From the NCBI GenBank assembly GCA_964464895.1, contig CAYXGY010000001.1, forward strand, positions 62,001 through 126,000: 64,000 nt of DNA, written 5' to 3'. The notes below the pieces were generated by a model. It made no database searches. It saw only the letters and a program-made list of their open reading frames with translations, and had not been told where the DNA came from. Position numbers and translations under genes: made by a program. Source of the stretch: Helicobacter_D sp964464895. Its GTDB lineage: Bacteria > Campylobacterota > Campylobacteria > Campylobacterales > Helicobacteraceae. Below are positions 1 through 8,552 of this stretch, piece by piece (within the stretch, counting starts at the first letter, position 1; each line of letters starts with the position of its first letter).

Positions 1-623
1 CTAAATGGACGGTAGGGGTTAAAATCTATGAAGCAGATAGAATCCTAAACAAAAAATGGACAGAGATTGAACAAAGTGCAGGAATTGGTAATTCCGGATT
101 AAATAGCAAGCTTGTTAGTAGAACGCGTTATTTTGATGGACGTTTGGTGCAAGTAGTGGATATTGAAAAAATGCTTGTAGATGTATTCCCTTGGATTGAA
201 ACTGAGAAAAACGATGAGATGAATAAGATTAAGCAAATTATCACTAGCAAGGAAGTCTTACTTGCAGACGATTCGCCAAGTGTTATCCGAACAATGCAGA
301 ACATTCTTAAGAAGATCGGTGTGGAGCACAAGACTTTCGTGAATGGGCAAAAACTGCTAGATTATGTTTTTGCTGACGGGACAGATATTTCTAAAATCGG
401 GATTATTATTACAGACTTGGAAATGCCAGAGGCAAGTGGGTTTGAAGTCATTAAACAAATCAAAGCCAATGCACTCACCTCTAAGATTCCTGTTGTCGTC
501 AATTCCTCTATGAGTGGAAGTAGCAATGAAGATATGGCGCGCTCACTCAATGCAGATGAATTTATTTCTAAATCTAATCCGGTAGAAGTAGAGGACGCTT
601 TAAGACGTTTTATGCTGAAATAA
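1..623 (+). CDS. cheV: CheV-type chemotaxis adaptor, 5' end cut by window
   Basis: Couples chemoreceptors to the CheA kinase through a CheW-like domain and carries a phosphorylatable receiver. The reading frame is open from base 3, so the start lies outside the window; the visible N-terminal part (VGVKIYEADRIL onward) is the end of the CheW-like domain. The receiver follows from about base 240: acidic pair in LLADDSPSV, phospho-acceptor Asp in IITDLEMP, Ser in VVNSSMSG and Lys in FISKSNP. The gene ends cleanly and is followed by an unrelated leftward gene. Helicobacter usually has several CheV paralogues; I cannot say which this is. Confidence 0.9.
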   Translation, partial: KWTVGVKIYEADRILNKKWTEIEQSAGIGNSGLNSKLVSRTRYFDGRLVQVVDIEKMLVDVFPWIETEKNDEMNKIKQIITSKEVLLADDSPSVIRTMQNILKKIGVEHKTFVNGQKLLDYVFADGTDISKIGIIITDLEMPEASGFEVIKQIKANALTSKIPVVVNSSMSGSSNEDMARSLNADEFISKSNPVEVEDALRRFMLK

Positions 624-630
624 TCTCCCC

Positions 631-651
631 TCAAGTCTTTTGGCTTGACTT
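631..651 (+). terminator. weak hairpin after cheV
   Basis: TCAAG (631-635) pairs with CTTGA (644-648), or alternatively AAGTC (633-637) with GACTT (647-651), and a T-rich run CTTTTAT follows. The stem is short, so this is only a possible intrinsic terminator. Confidence 0.3.
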
Positions 652-720
652 CTTTTATCAATGATTCTCCCCTTATTATTGCAGGGTTCTTTGTTTTTTA
701 TTCAGAATGAAAATATTAAT

Positions 721-1809
721 TTAGGAGATTTTGGGGAGAGAATTTAGTAAAGCAAATTCCCCAAAAGGCAAGATTTGGTAAGGTGTGCCTAAATTCTCAC
801 CAGATTCTTTATGGTTGAGTGTTAGGATTAAAAAAGAATCGCAAAATTCACGCTCTTTGGTAATTTTATACAAATGTTTTTCAAGAATAGAGGGCTGAAT
901 GAAAGGCACACAAAGAATCCCGATAGAGAGGTTGGGTAAATAAAAGTCTAGCTTATCAGTATAAAAGATTGTTTCTTTGAAGTGGTAGAGTAGTTCTAAA
1001 AATATCATATTTTCAAACAACAAGGCAAAATTTCGTTCATAAGAAATAGCGTTTTTAAGCGTAAAATCCCAAAAATATAATTTTTTTGGTGCGGATTCGT
1101 GTTCAAATTTTGAAAGCCAAAACAATATTTTGCTTGCATTTAAATCCTTGCAGTACTCATAAAATCTATCTTTTGAGAGCCTCCCCTCTTTTTTGAGCTT
1201 GGTAAAGATTTGGTGCATAGAAACTTTTTGCCCTAAATGTGAAATAAGATTCTGCAAAATCCAAAAATTGCTAGAATCCCCCGCAAGAATCTTTAAAAAT
1301 TCTCCCTTTTTGTATTCGTTTAAATGCTCTAGTAGATTACCGAATTTTAGATACAAGTTTAAGCTCTCCTCCATAGGCATTTTACGTATTTTTGTCCATT
1401 CTTGAAAAGTAATGGGTGGAATCTCTAAAAGAGAATAATCCTTATGAATCAAAGGGGATTTCGAAATGATTGTAATGCGTGGTGTATGGGCAATGCAGTC
1501 GAGTAGGGCAGGCGAAAAGAGAGAGGGGTTAAAATGGTCAATAATCAAAAGTTCAATCTTTTCCTTTTGGAGAAAAGTTGGTAAGGATTCTAAAATTTTG
1601 TAGGGATTTAGCCTAGAATCACTTAGGTTTAAATACATTTTCTTGAGTGTGTTAAATTCTGCCTGTGCATAATAAGTGAAAACAGCTTCTGTCTTGCCAA
1701 TGCCTCTTGCGCCATATACGCAAGTTTTCTTGTCTAAAGTGAAAGATAGGTTGCGGTGAGTTTTGCTTAAATGTTTAGGATAGGATTCCAAGATTCTTTC
1801 TAATTCCAT
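721..1809 (-). CDS. AAA-type ATPase (AAA_14/DUF4143-like)
   Basis: Predicted P-loop ATPase of about 362 residues. Walker A is GARGIGKT near the N-terminus and Walker B-like IELLIIDHF follows. The C-terminal half has the FENMIFLELLYH and DKLDFYLP pattern typical of DUF4143 domains, which look like degenerate nucleases. A GTG start at 1833 is possible, but I chose the ATG at 1809: an AAGGTG ribosome site lies just upstream and a minus-strand -10 (TATAAT, 1837-1842) would start transcription downstream of the GTG. It is divergent from arsR; as I recall a homologue has the same position in H. pylori. Function unknown. Confidence 0.75.
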   Translation of the reverse strand: MELERILESYPKHLSKTHRNLSFTLDKKTCVYGARGIGKTEAVFTYYAQAEFNTLKKMYLNLSDSRLNPYKILESLPTFLQKEKIELLIIDHFNPSLFSPALLDCIAHTPRITIISKSPLIHKDYSLLEIPPITFQEWTKIRKMPMEESLNLYLKFGNLLEHLNEYKKGEFLKILAGDSSNFWILQNLISHLGQKVSMHQIFTKLKKEGRLSKDRFYEYCKDLNASKILFWLSKFEHESAPKKLYFWDFTLKNAISYERNFALLFENMIFLELLYHFKETIFYTDKLDFYLPNLSIGILCVPFIQPSILEKHLYKITKEREFCDSFLILTLNHKESGENLGTPYQILPFGEFALLNSLPKIS

Positions 1810-1836
1810 ACCGCACCTTTTTATTTTAATCACAAA

Positions 1837-1842
1837 ATTATA
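1837..1842 (-). promoter_or_regulatory. -10 element for the AAA ATPase gene
   Basis: On the minus strand the sequence reads TGTTATAAT, an extended -10 box, about 28 bases upstream of the ATG at 1809. No clear -35 is visible, as is usual for Helicobacter sigma70 promoters. Confidence 0.45.
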
Positions 1843-1875
1843 ACATACAGAAATGCGATTGATACGCTTTGCTTA

Positions 1876-1884
1876 TGGTATAAT
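1876..1884 (+). promoter_or_regulatory. extended -10 for arsR
   Basis: TGGTATAAT fits the extended -10 TGnTATAAT. It is 22 bases upstream of the arsR ATG, with a ribosome site AAAGGAAAAG between. This gives arsRS its own promoter, back to back with that of the ATPase. Confidence 0.5.
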
Positions 1885-1905
1885 CTTGCGAATAAAAGGA
1901 AAAGA

Positions 1906-2583
1906 ATGAAAGCAAAAATTTTGCTACTTGAAGACGATGTGGCTTTGCAAGAAATCATTGCAGAATGCTTAGAGGAAGAGGGGTATGCCGTAGTGTGCGT
2001 AAGCAATGGCGTTGAGGCTGCCAATTTAGCTTATGAAGAAAAGTTTGATATTTTGCTTCTTGATGTGATGGTTACAGGGCAAAGCGGGTTTGAATCTTTA
2101 CGCGCCATTCGCAAAAGTGGCAAGGAAACGCCCGCTATATTTGTCACCGCTCTAAACCAACTCAAAGACATTGAAATGGGCTTTAAAAGTGGTTGTGATG
2201 ATTATTTGCGCAAACCCTTTGAGTTGTCCGAATTGCTCCTTAGGATTGAGGCGCAATTGAAACGAAGTAAGAAGCTAGAAGTTTTTGAACTTGAAAATGG
2301 ATATTGCTTTGATTGTGCGGAGGAGATTCTCTATCATCAAGGGATAATCGTTAAGATTCCACCTAAAGAAAGGGAATTATTAAAGATTTTGTTGCAAAAT
2401 AAGGGAGCATTTATCCCTTTAGAGCAAATTTATTCTGCTCTTTGGGGCTATGATGAAGAACCAAGTGAGATGAGTTTGCGTGTTTATATTAAGAATCTGC
2501 GTCAAATTGTTGGTAAGGATAATATTCTGACAAGACGCGGTGAGGGATACTGCTATCAACCTGCACATACAAGGAAAATGTAG
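1906..2583 (+). CDS. arsR: OmpR-family response regulator ArsR
   Basis: DNA-binding regulator of the acid-responsive ArsRS system. The receiver domain (about 1-115) has acidic residues E9, D10 and D11, phospho-acceptor D53 in LLDVMV, T81 and K103 in RKPF. A winged-helix output domain follows (about 125-220; SLRVYIKNLRQIVG, RGEGYCY). The 225-residue length is normal. The histidine kinase gene begins two bases after the stop, so both are cotranscribed. In H. pylori the orthologue is essential and controls acid-induced genes; I infer the same type of role from family and context, but the actual signal in this species is not visible. Confidence 0.85.
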   Translation: MKAKILLLEDDVALQEIIAECLEEEGYAVVCVSNGVEAANLAYEEKFDILLLDVMVTGQSGFESLRAIRKSGKETPAIFVTALNQLKDIEMGFKSGCDDYLRKPFELSELLLRIEAQLKRSKKLEVFELENGYCFDCAEEILYHQGIIVKIPPKERELLKILLQNKGAFIPLEQIYSALWGYDEEPSEMSLRVYIKNLRQIVGKDNILTRRGEGYCYQPAHTRKM

Positions 2584-2585
2584 CA

Positions 2586-3857
2586 ATGGAAGCAAGACAG
2601 ACGACTTTAAAGATTCTTGCGCTTTATGTTCTAACGAGTTGTGTCTTTTTGGGCATTGTTTTTTATGGTTGGTATCAGAAAGAGAAATCGGCTATTTTGG
2701 AATCCAAAGCGATAATATTGCGTGAGAATGCGCACACATTAGTAATGAATCTTTATGAAAAATTACAAATGGACACGACACAAGAGATTCAGAGTCTTTT
2801 TTCTCAAGCTTCACAAGAATTTCAGATTCCCTTTATGATGCTAACACATAAGGGAGAGATTATCTTTAGCTCTTTAGATGAGGAAAAAAGTCAAGAGGAA
2901 ATCAATGCGATTTTGTATGCACAGGGAGAATCAGTAGGATTGGCAAAAAACGCTAGAATCGTGATTTTTAACGATACGATGATTTTGATTACACATCACA
3001 TTGGTAAGTCATTTTGGTATCTTTTAAACCAAGAATTGAAACTAAATTTTGATTCTCCAGCAAGAGGAAGAATTTATTTGGTGCTTTTCTCAAATGGAAT
3101 TCAGGCAGAGATTTATAAACTCTTGGGAATGATTTTTGGAAGTTTTTGCATCGTGTTGATTGCAATGGGTATCATTGCATATTTTTTGGTTTCTTTATCC
3201 CTGAAGCCTTTGCGTGAAAAAATTTCATCGCTAGATGCTTTTATTAAAGATTCTACTCACGAGATTAACACGCCTTTGAGCGTAATTTTGATGAGTATTG
3301 AACGTATCAAACCTAATGAATTGACACCCTCACAATGTCAAAAGTTTGAACGCATTAAGTTTGCAGCGCAAACATTGGGGAGAATCTATCAAGATTTGCT
3401 GTTTTATAACTTTGATGAGGCAAGAGAGTTGAATCTTGAAGTGATTGAAATGGCGCAGTTGATTGAGGAGTGCATTGCTTATTTCCAACCCTTTTTCAAG
3501 AAGAAAAATATTGAAATTCTTGTGGAAAGTGAGACAAAAAGCTTATTAGAAGCAAATCGTAGTCGTATTGCGAGGGTGGTAGATAATTTGCTAGGCAATG
3601 CGTTGAAATATACTTCTAGCGGGGGATTCGTCAAGGTGAGTTTAAAGGAAAAGAGTTTGAGGATTCAAGATAATGGTTGTGGAATCAAAAAAGAGAATTT
3701 AAATAGAATTTTTGAACGTTATTATCGCGATAATTCTCATCAAGGAGGATTTGGCATTGGGCTTGCCCTCGTAAAGAAAATTTGTCAAATCTATCATATT
3801 CAGATTGTTTGCAATAGTCAAGAGGGGGAGGGAAGCGAATTTATCTTGAGCTGGTAG
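2586..3857 (+). CDS. arsS: sensor histidine kinase ArsS
   Basis: Membrane sensor kinase for ArsR. TM1 spans about 9-29 and TM2 about 178-202, enclosing a periplasmic domain of about 150 residues. H225 in STHEINTP is the phospho-acceptor, DNLLGNALKY the N box, and GGFGIGLALVKKI the ATP-lid glycine box. The periplasmic part has four histidines (about 50, 88, 137, 138), compatible with pH sensing by protonation as proposed for H. pylori ArsS. No full HAMP domain is evident between TM2 and the H box. It is encoded immediately after arsR. Confidence 0.85.
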   Translation: MEARQTTLKILALYVLTSCVFLGIVFYGWYQKEKSAILESKAIILRENAHTLVMNLYEKLQMDTTQEIQSLFSQASQEFQIPFMMLTHKGEIIFSSLDEEKSQEEINAILYAQGESVGLAKNARIVIFNDTMILITHHIGKSFWYLLNQELKLNFDSPARGRIYLVLFSNGIQAEIYKLLGMIFGSFCIVLIAMGIIAYFLVSLSLKPLREKISSLDAFIKDSTHEINTPLSVILMSIERIKPNELTPSQCQKFERIKFAAQTLGRIYQDLLFYNFDEARELNLEVIEMAQLIEECIAYFQPFFKKKNIEILVESETKSLLEANRSRIARVVDNLLGNALKYTSSGGFVKVSLKEKSLRIQDNGCGIKKENLNRIFERYYRDNSHQGGFGIGLALVKKICQIYHIQIVCNSQEGEGSEFILSW

Positions 3858-3937
3858 CGGAATCCTCCAATTGCTTTGGCTGATTCTGTCGCTACTCCCA
3901 CAAAGACAAGTTAGCATAAAGTCTTTATGGGATTCCG
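3858..3937. repeat. inverted repeat between convergent arsS and leuC
   Basis: CGGAATCC (3858-3865) and GGATTCCG (3930-3937) are perfect inverted arms with a 64-base interval. Inside is a near-perfect palindrome, CATAAAG-T-CTTTATG, around 3915-3929. It could help termination from both sides, but no T-tract is present. Confidence 0.35.
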
Positions 3938-3948
3938 TGAGCGTTAGA

Positions 3949-5214
3949 TTATTCTCTTGGGTCAGCAATTTTACCCACAATAGCACTTTTGGCAGCCACA
4001 GCAGAATTTGCAAGATAGACTTCAGAATTGCGCGCACCCATTCTACCTACAAAATTACGATTTGTGGTAGAGACGCAACGTTCCTTATCTCCCAAGATTC
4101 CCATATATCCACCTAAACACGCACCACAAGTTGGGTTTGAAATCAGCGCACCTGCTTCCAATAGAGCGTCAATATAGCCCAATTTGTGTGCTTCTTTGTA
4201 GATTTGCTGTGTGCCCGGTGTAACAATGAGACGCACATCGGAATGAACCTTTTTGCCCTTTAGAATCTCGCTTGCGATTCTTAAATCACTCAAGCGACCA
4301 TTGGTGCAACTGCCAATAAAAACTTGGTCAATCTTTAAGTCATCTTTGACAGCTTGGGAAATGCTTTTGCCATTGCTTGGGAGATAGGGATAAGCAACAA
4401 GTGGCTCTAATTTGCTAATATCAATCGTAAGCGTGCGTGTATAATGCGCATCAGCATCAGAGAAAAATTCTTTTGGCTTTGCGCGCAAGCTTGGACGACT
4501 TGCTAAAAATTCACGCGTGATAGAATCTGGAGCAATGATTCCATTTTTTGCTCCTGCTTCAATCACCATATTGCAAAGTGAAAATCTATCGTCCATAGAA
4601 AGATAAGCGATTCCCTCACCGCAAAATTCAAGTGTTTGATATAAAGCACCATCTACACCAATTTGACGAATAATTTCTAGGATTAAGTCTTTGCCATAGA
4701 TATGGTGTGCGGGCTTGCCTATAAATTCAACTTTAATCGCACTTGGGACTTTAAACCAATTTTTCCCTGTAATCATTGCATAAGCCAAATCGGTGCTCCC
4801 CATACCCGTGCTAAATGCGCCTAAAGCTCCGTGTGTGCAAGTATGAGAATCTGCTCCGATGATGACATCTCCACTGACAACCAAGCCTTTTTCTGGAAGT
4901 AGAGCGTGCTCAATCCCCATATCTCTCTCGTCAAAATAATATTTGAGCCGGTGTTTTTTGGCGAAGTCCCGACTAATACGTGCTTGATTCGCGCTTGCAA
5001 TGTCTTTTGCGGGAATGTAGTGGTCCATCACGATACAGAATCCATCGGGATTTGCAAGCTTTTGCGCTCCGCTTTCTTCATAGGCGTGAATCGAAAGGGG
5101 CGTCGTGATGTCATTGCCAATAATCATATCAATAGGAGAATCAACGATTTCTCCTGCATAAACGGCTTTGCCAATATGGTCTGAAAAGATTTTTTCTGTC
5201 ATTGTTTGTCCCAT
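3949..5214 (-). CDS. leuC: 3-isopropylmalate dehydratase large subunit
   Basis: Catalytic subunit of isopropylmalate isomerase, converting 2- to 3-isopropylmalate in leucine synthesis. Iron-sulfur ligand regions are visible as FIGSCTNGR and NPTCGACLGG, and the N-terminal part has GADSHTCTHGALG. At 421 residues it belongs to the shorter archaeal/Thermotoga-type LeuC (about 420) rather than the E. coli type (about 466). The start has a good AAAGGAG site. The small subunit LeuD is not encoded beside it, so it must lie elsewhere. The gene is last in the leftward run. A homoaconitase-like specificity cannot be excluded from sequence alone. Confidence 0.85.
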   Translation of the reverse strand: MGQTMTEKIFSDHIGKAVYAGEIVDSPIDMIIGNDITTPLSIHAYEESGAQKLANPDGFCIVMDHYIPAKDIASANQARISRDFAKKHRLKYYFDERDMGIEHALLPEKGLVVSGDVIIGADSHTCTHGALGAFSTGMGSTDLAYAMITGKNWFKVPSAIKVEFIGKPAHHIYGKDLILEIIRQIGVDGALYQTLEFCGEGIAYLSMDDRFSLCNMVIEAGAKNGIIAPDSITREFLASRPSLRAKPKEFFSDADAHYTRTLTIDISKLEPLVAYPYLPSNGKSISQAVKDDLKIDQVFIGSCTNGRLSDLRIASEILKGKKVHSDVRLIVTPGTQQIYKEAHKLGYIDALLEAGALISNPTCGACLGGYMGILGDKERCVSTTNRNFVGRMGARNSEVYLANSAVAAKSAIVGKIADPRE

Positions 5215-5228
5215 TTTAACTCCTTTGT

Positions 5229-5843
5229 TTAAGATTGGATTTGTGTTTTGAAATAATTCTGAATCTTGAGAATCTCAAGCTTTTGCGCATAAAAACTATT
5301 GGGGTTTGCTACCAAGTAAGCACTGATTTCCATAATGGTTTCATCAATTTTGAGATTGTTTTGACGCATAGTGTCGCCTGTTTCTACTAAATCTACGATT
5401 GCATCTGCCATACCCACAAGGGGGGCTAATTCGATTGAGCCATAGAGCTTGATAATCTCCACACTGATAGCCTTTTTGGCAAAAAAACTTTCGGTAATAT
5501 TAACCATTTTGGTTGCGATTCTTAGGTTGGGGTTAGAAAAGTCTAATGTGTAATGATTGGGAGAGCCAATTGCGATTTTGCATTTGCCAAACCCCAAATC
5601 TAACAGACGCACAAGCGAGCTTTGCTGCTCTTCTAAAACATCTAATCCCACGACCCCAATATCCGCAGCTCCTCGTTCCACATAGACAGGCACATCTTGA
5701 TTGCGCACGAGCATAAATTCAAAATTACCTTTGGTTAAGATGAGTTTGCGGTCTTCAAAATGAAGTGGCGCACCAACGAATTTTTCAAAAATCGTAAGTG
5801 TTTGTTCTGCGATTCTGCCTTTGGGTAATGCAACCTTTATCAT
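5229..5843 (-). CDS. hisG: ATP phosphoribosyltransferase, short form
   Basis: First enzyme of histidine synthesis, joining ATP and PRPP. At 204 residues it is the short HisG form, which lacks the C-terminal regulatory domain and in known systems needs HisZ as partner; no hisZ is present here. Typical motifs are IKVALPKGRI at the start, GAADIGVVGLDVL, and MADAIVDLVETG, part of the PRPP-binding region. The ATG overlaps the coaX stop (ATGA), so the two are translationally coupled. H. pylori lacks the histidine pathway, so this gene separates the species from the gastric type. Confidence 0.9.
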   Translation of the reverse strand: MIKVALPKGRIAEQTLTIFEKFVGAPLHFEDRKLILTKGNFEFMLVRNQDVPVYVERGAADIGVVGLDVLEEQQSSLVRLLDLGFGKCKIAIGSPNHYTLDFSNPNLRIATKMVNITESFFAKKAISVEIIKLYGSIELAPLVGMADAIVDLVETGDTMRQNNLKIDETIMEISAYLVANPNSFYAQKLEILKIQNYFKTQIQS

Positions 5844-6478
5844 ACATAAATTCCTTGTGAGGTGAAGTTCTCATTAATGGCTTTTTGCATTCCTTTAAAG
5901 ACAAGCAAATCATCATAAAAACAATCTTTAAAGAATCTCGAAAGAAATTTGCCATCACCACCTGTAAAATGGATTTTTTTGTTTTTGGAAGTGTTTTTGA
6001 GCATTAAGATGATAGAGTTTAGCATACCATAGCTCACAGCGTCTCTTGTGTTTTGGGGAAAAGTATTTAAATCGACACCTAAATTCATCTCACAATCCAA
6101 TACAGAAATACTGCTAAACATTTTGCGATATTGAGCGATTCCGGGCATAATAAAACCTCCTAAATGAATCCCTTGCTGCATTACATCTATGGTGAGGGCA
6201 CTTCCTGCATCTACAATGACGCCATCATTAATGGCTTTACAAGCTGCGATTCTATCAATCCCCAAGCCTTTGTAAGTCGTATCAATATTGACATAGGGTG
6301 TCAAATCAAAACAGCGAGGGTGCGCGTAGAGTAAGGCATTGGTAGAATCTTCATTGACACTAATATACATAATGAGTTCTTTAGAATCTTTTGGAGTTAG
6401 TTTATTTTTCTCCTCTTTCCAGATTCTACCGCGATAATAAAAATGCAAAAAGGTATTGCCAATATCACAGAGAATCAT
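5840..6478 (-). CDS. coaX: type III pantothenate kinase
   Basis: Phosphorylates pantothenate, the first step of coenzyme A synthesis. The 212-residue protein shows the CoaX motifs: N-terminal phosphate loop LCDIGNT, GIDRIAAC, and GVIVDAGSALTIDV with GGFIMPG. CoaX enzymes are cytoplasmic dimers that use a monovalent cation. It is between the BamB-like lipoprotein gene and hisG and overlaps hisG by four bases. The coaX / hypothetical / hypothetical / dut / greA / lpxB order matches H. pylori as I recall it. Confidence 0.9.
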   Translation of the reverse strand: MILCDIGNTFLHFYYRGRIWKEEKNKLTPKDSKELIMYISVNEDSTNALLYAHPRCFDLTPYVNIDTTYKGLGIDRIAACKAINDGVIVDAGSALTIDVMQQGIHLGGFIMPGIAQYRKMFSSISVLDCEMNLGVDLNTFPQNTRDAVSYGMLNSIILMLKNTSKNKKIHFTGGDGKFLSRFFKDCFYDDLLVFKGMQKAINENFTSQGIYV

Positions 6479-6485
6479 TGCGCCT

Positions 6486-7508
6486 CTATTCTACTTTTAA
6501 GATTTTATCGCCGACAAAGATTTTACGCGCACCAGAGAATGTAGGGACATTGATTTCATCAGGAAGTGCAAAGATTGTGCTACTTTGTAATTCGTCATCT
6601 AAACTAATTAAATAGCCTCTTGTCTCTAAAATAACAATATTTCTCCCGTGGTTTGCTGCAGTGAAGTGTGCAAAGGGAAATTTCATTCTTCGTTTTTCAT
6701 TCAAATCTTGGTCTGTGAGAATCACCTCTCCCTCATTGGTGAAAATAAAGATTCTATCCTCAAAAAACAAAAGGTCTTTGATGTTGGCATTAAAAGTGCT
6801 AATGACACTCGGGCTTACAGAAATAATGCGTTTAGGAGTGGCTGCAACCATACGATTTCCAATGGCTTCTAGGAAAATAACATTATTGAAATATTTATCG
6901 CCATTGACGACAATATTACGAATCATTTGCATATTGTTTTTATCTACAATGACAAGTTTTCCGTCTAAGGTTGGTATGATGACAATATCACTTAGAAAAT
7001 AAGGCGAAGCAATGAGGGTATTATTAGTCGGAGCTAATGTGCTATCTTGTTTGTAGGCGATTTGGCTTCTATTTAAATCATATAAAGCAAAAGTATTATC
7101 ATCAAAAATAATTGCAATGAGTTGTCCATTCATAGAAGCACTAATGGGCGTATTCTCAAATGCAATGGAGGTTTGGGCATTGGTTTCTTTGTCAATCAAT
7201 AATAAGGAACGATATGCACCTGCGAGATAATAATCTTCTGTTTGGTTGAGATATTGCGCCCCTTTGGGTAAATAGATGTTTGGAATCTCTGAATATTTGG
7301 TGATGAATTGCCCATTTTGCAATGTCGCGCCATCACGCACAATAGAGGCAATAGGGGAGGGGAGAGAATCATTAAAGGAAACTTCACCCTTGATTTCACT
7401 TTCTTCTGGTTTGAAATAATATTTAGACCCACAACCGCTCAAAATAAAGGACAATATCAAAAGATGAAAAATAGAGATAGTTAAATTCTGAAAGAATCTA
7501 TTGGGCAT
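6486..7508 (-). CDS. outer-membrane lipoprotein, BamB-like beta-propeller candidate
   Basis: A 340-residue lipoprotein. A lipobox LSGC puts the lipidated cysteine at residue 26 after a hydrophobic signal. The mature part is a series of short beta-rich repeats (YYLAGAYRSLLLIDKETN, TLDGKLVIVDKNN, FFEDRIFIFTNEGEVIL, VILETRGYLISLDD) like the blades of a PQQ/BamB-type propeller. It directly follows, with an 11-base overlap, a YfgM-like gene; yfgM-bamB is the E. coli order. I infer a role in outer-membrane protein assembly, but no family match has been tested and divergence is high. Confidence 0.6.
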   Translation of the reverse strand: MPNRFFQNLTISIFHLLILSFILSGCGSKYYFKPEESEIKGEVSFNDSLPSPIASIVRDGATLQNGQFITKYSEIPNIYLPKGAQYLNQTEDYYLAGAYRSLLLIDKETNAQTSIAFENTPISASMNGQLIAIIFDDNTFALYDLNRSQIAYKQDSTLAPTNNTLIASPYFLSDIVIIPTLDGKLVIVDKNNMQMIRNIVVNGDKYFNNVIFLEAIGNRMVAATPKRIISVSPSVISTFNANIKDLLFFEDRIFIFTNEGEVILTDQDLNEKRRMKFPFAHFTAANHGRNIVILETRGYLISLDDELQSSTIFALPDEINVPTFSGARKIFVGDKILKVE

Positions 7509-8088
7509 TATGAGCCCCTTGAATGCTTAAATGTTCTAGTGCATTGGCAAAATCTCTGACGTGGGAATCGTTTTGAATTTTGGACAAAATTACTTTAGCT
7601 TCCTGCATCTTTCCTGCTTGAATTTCTAAAAATGCAGCTTGCAAGTAGCTAAAATCACCCGATTCTTTGGAATCAAGTATGCTTAAATTTTGGTTTAAAG
7701 AGGCGTTTTGTAATCTAGCAAACTGCGCAATGATTGGGTCTTTGCAAGATTCTAATGTTTTTAAAGTTTCTGCATCGTTAGATTGGAGTGCTTTTTGAAA
7801 AAGATACAAATCATAAAGCCTGCTTTGGGATTTTTGAAGTGATGCAATTGCGCTTTCATCGCCCTTTAAAGCCTTTTCATAGAGGCTAGAAAGCTCTTGT
7901 TGTTTGTTTTCTTGATAATAATTATTACCCATATAGCCAAAGGTAAATATAATAATGCCAATTGCCAATGCAATAAGCGGAATCTTATAACGTTTGAACC
8001 AGCCCTCAAAGCGAATGAGACCCTCTAGCATTTTTTCATCATTGCTCATTTCTTCTTTAATAAAATCTACATTTTGTTTTAAACTCAA
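7498..8088 (-). CDS. YfgM-like single-pass membrane protein
   Basis: A 196-residue protein with a cytoplasmic N-terminus of about 35 residues, one transmembrane helix at about 36-53 (IPLIALAIGIIIFTFGYM), and a helical periplasmic domain of TPR-like pairs (YLQAAFLEIQAGKMQEAK). This layout and size match the YfgM/ancillary SecYEG translocon family. The gene overlaps the start of the downstream BamB-like lipoprotein gene. The assignment rests on architecture and gene order rather than on a recognised signature. Confidence 0.55.
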   Translation of the reverse strand: MSLKQNVDFIKEEMSNDEKMLEGLIRFEGWFKRYKIPLIALAIGIIIFTFGYMGNNYYQENKQQELSSLYEKALKGDESAIASLQKSQSRLYDLYLFQKALQSNDAETLKTLESCKDPIIAQFARLQNASLNQNLSILDSKESGDFSYLQAAFLEIQAGKMQEAKVILSKIQNDSHVRDFANALEHLSIQGAHNAQ

Positions 8089-8111
8089 AATCTCTCCTTT
8101 AATTTGATGAT

Positions 8112-8543
8112 TTATTTGCCCGTGCTTCCGAAGCCTTTTTCGCCTCGTTTGGTTTTGTCTAATGTTTGGACGACTTTGATTTTGGCTTGTTTAACCTTGC
8201 AAAGCACTGCTTGTGCGATTCTATCGCCCGCATTAATCTTGAAGTCTTCTTCTCCTAAGTTGATTGCAATGACTTTGATTTCTCCGCGATAATCCGAATC
8301 AATTGTGCCCGGTGAATTTAGAATCGTAATGCCATACTTTAATGCCAAACCACTTCTTGGGCGCACTTGCACTTCGTAGTTTTTGGGGAAACTAAAGCTA
8401 AGCCCTGTAGGAATAAGTGCCCATTTACCCTTTTCTAAAGTCAAATCTTGACTAGAGCAGAGGTCAAATCCTGCCGCCTCTTTGCTTTGGTATTTTGGAA
8501 TAATTGCATTCGGGATTAATTTCTTGATTTTTAATATCGCCAT
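8112..8543 (-). CDS. dut: dUTP diphosphatase
   Basis: Hydrolyses dUTP to dUMP and pyrophosphate, keeping uracil out of DNA. The 143-residue protein has the five trimeric dUTPase motifs, including AAGFDL, RPRSGLALKYGI, NSPGTIDSDYRGEI with the catalytic Asp, GDRIAQAVL, and the flexible C-terminal RGEKGFGSTGK that closes over the active site. It is between greA and the YfgM-like gene in the leftward run. Confidence 0.95.
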   Translation of the reverse strand: MAILKIKKLIPNAIIPKYQSKEAAGFDLCSSQDLTLEKGKWALIPTGLSFSFPKNYEVQVRPRSGLALKYGITILNSPGTIDSDYRGEIKVIAINLGEEDFKINAGDRIAQAVLCKVKQAKIKVVQTLDKTKRGEKGFGSTGK

Positions 8544-8552
8544 AAAATAACC

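Noticed and set aside
362..661. 99-codon leftward ORF opposite cheV
   Set aside because: Lies wholly opposite the well-supported CheV receiver, with no ribosome site or recognisable product; other antisense ORFs inside leuC, dxs, acnB, fliF and pyrG were set aside for the same reason.
1831..1833. GTG as the start of the AAA ATPase
   Set aside because: The minus-strand -10 at 1837-1842 would put the transcript start at or after this codon, and only the ATG at 1809 has a ribosome site.
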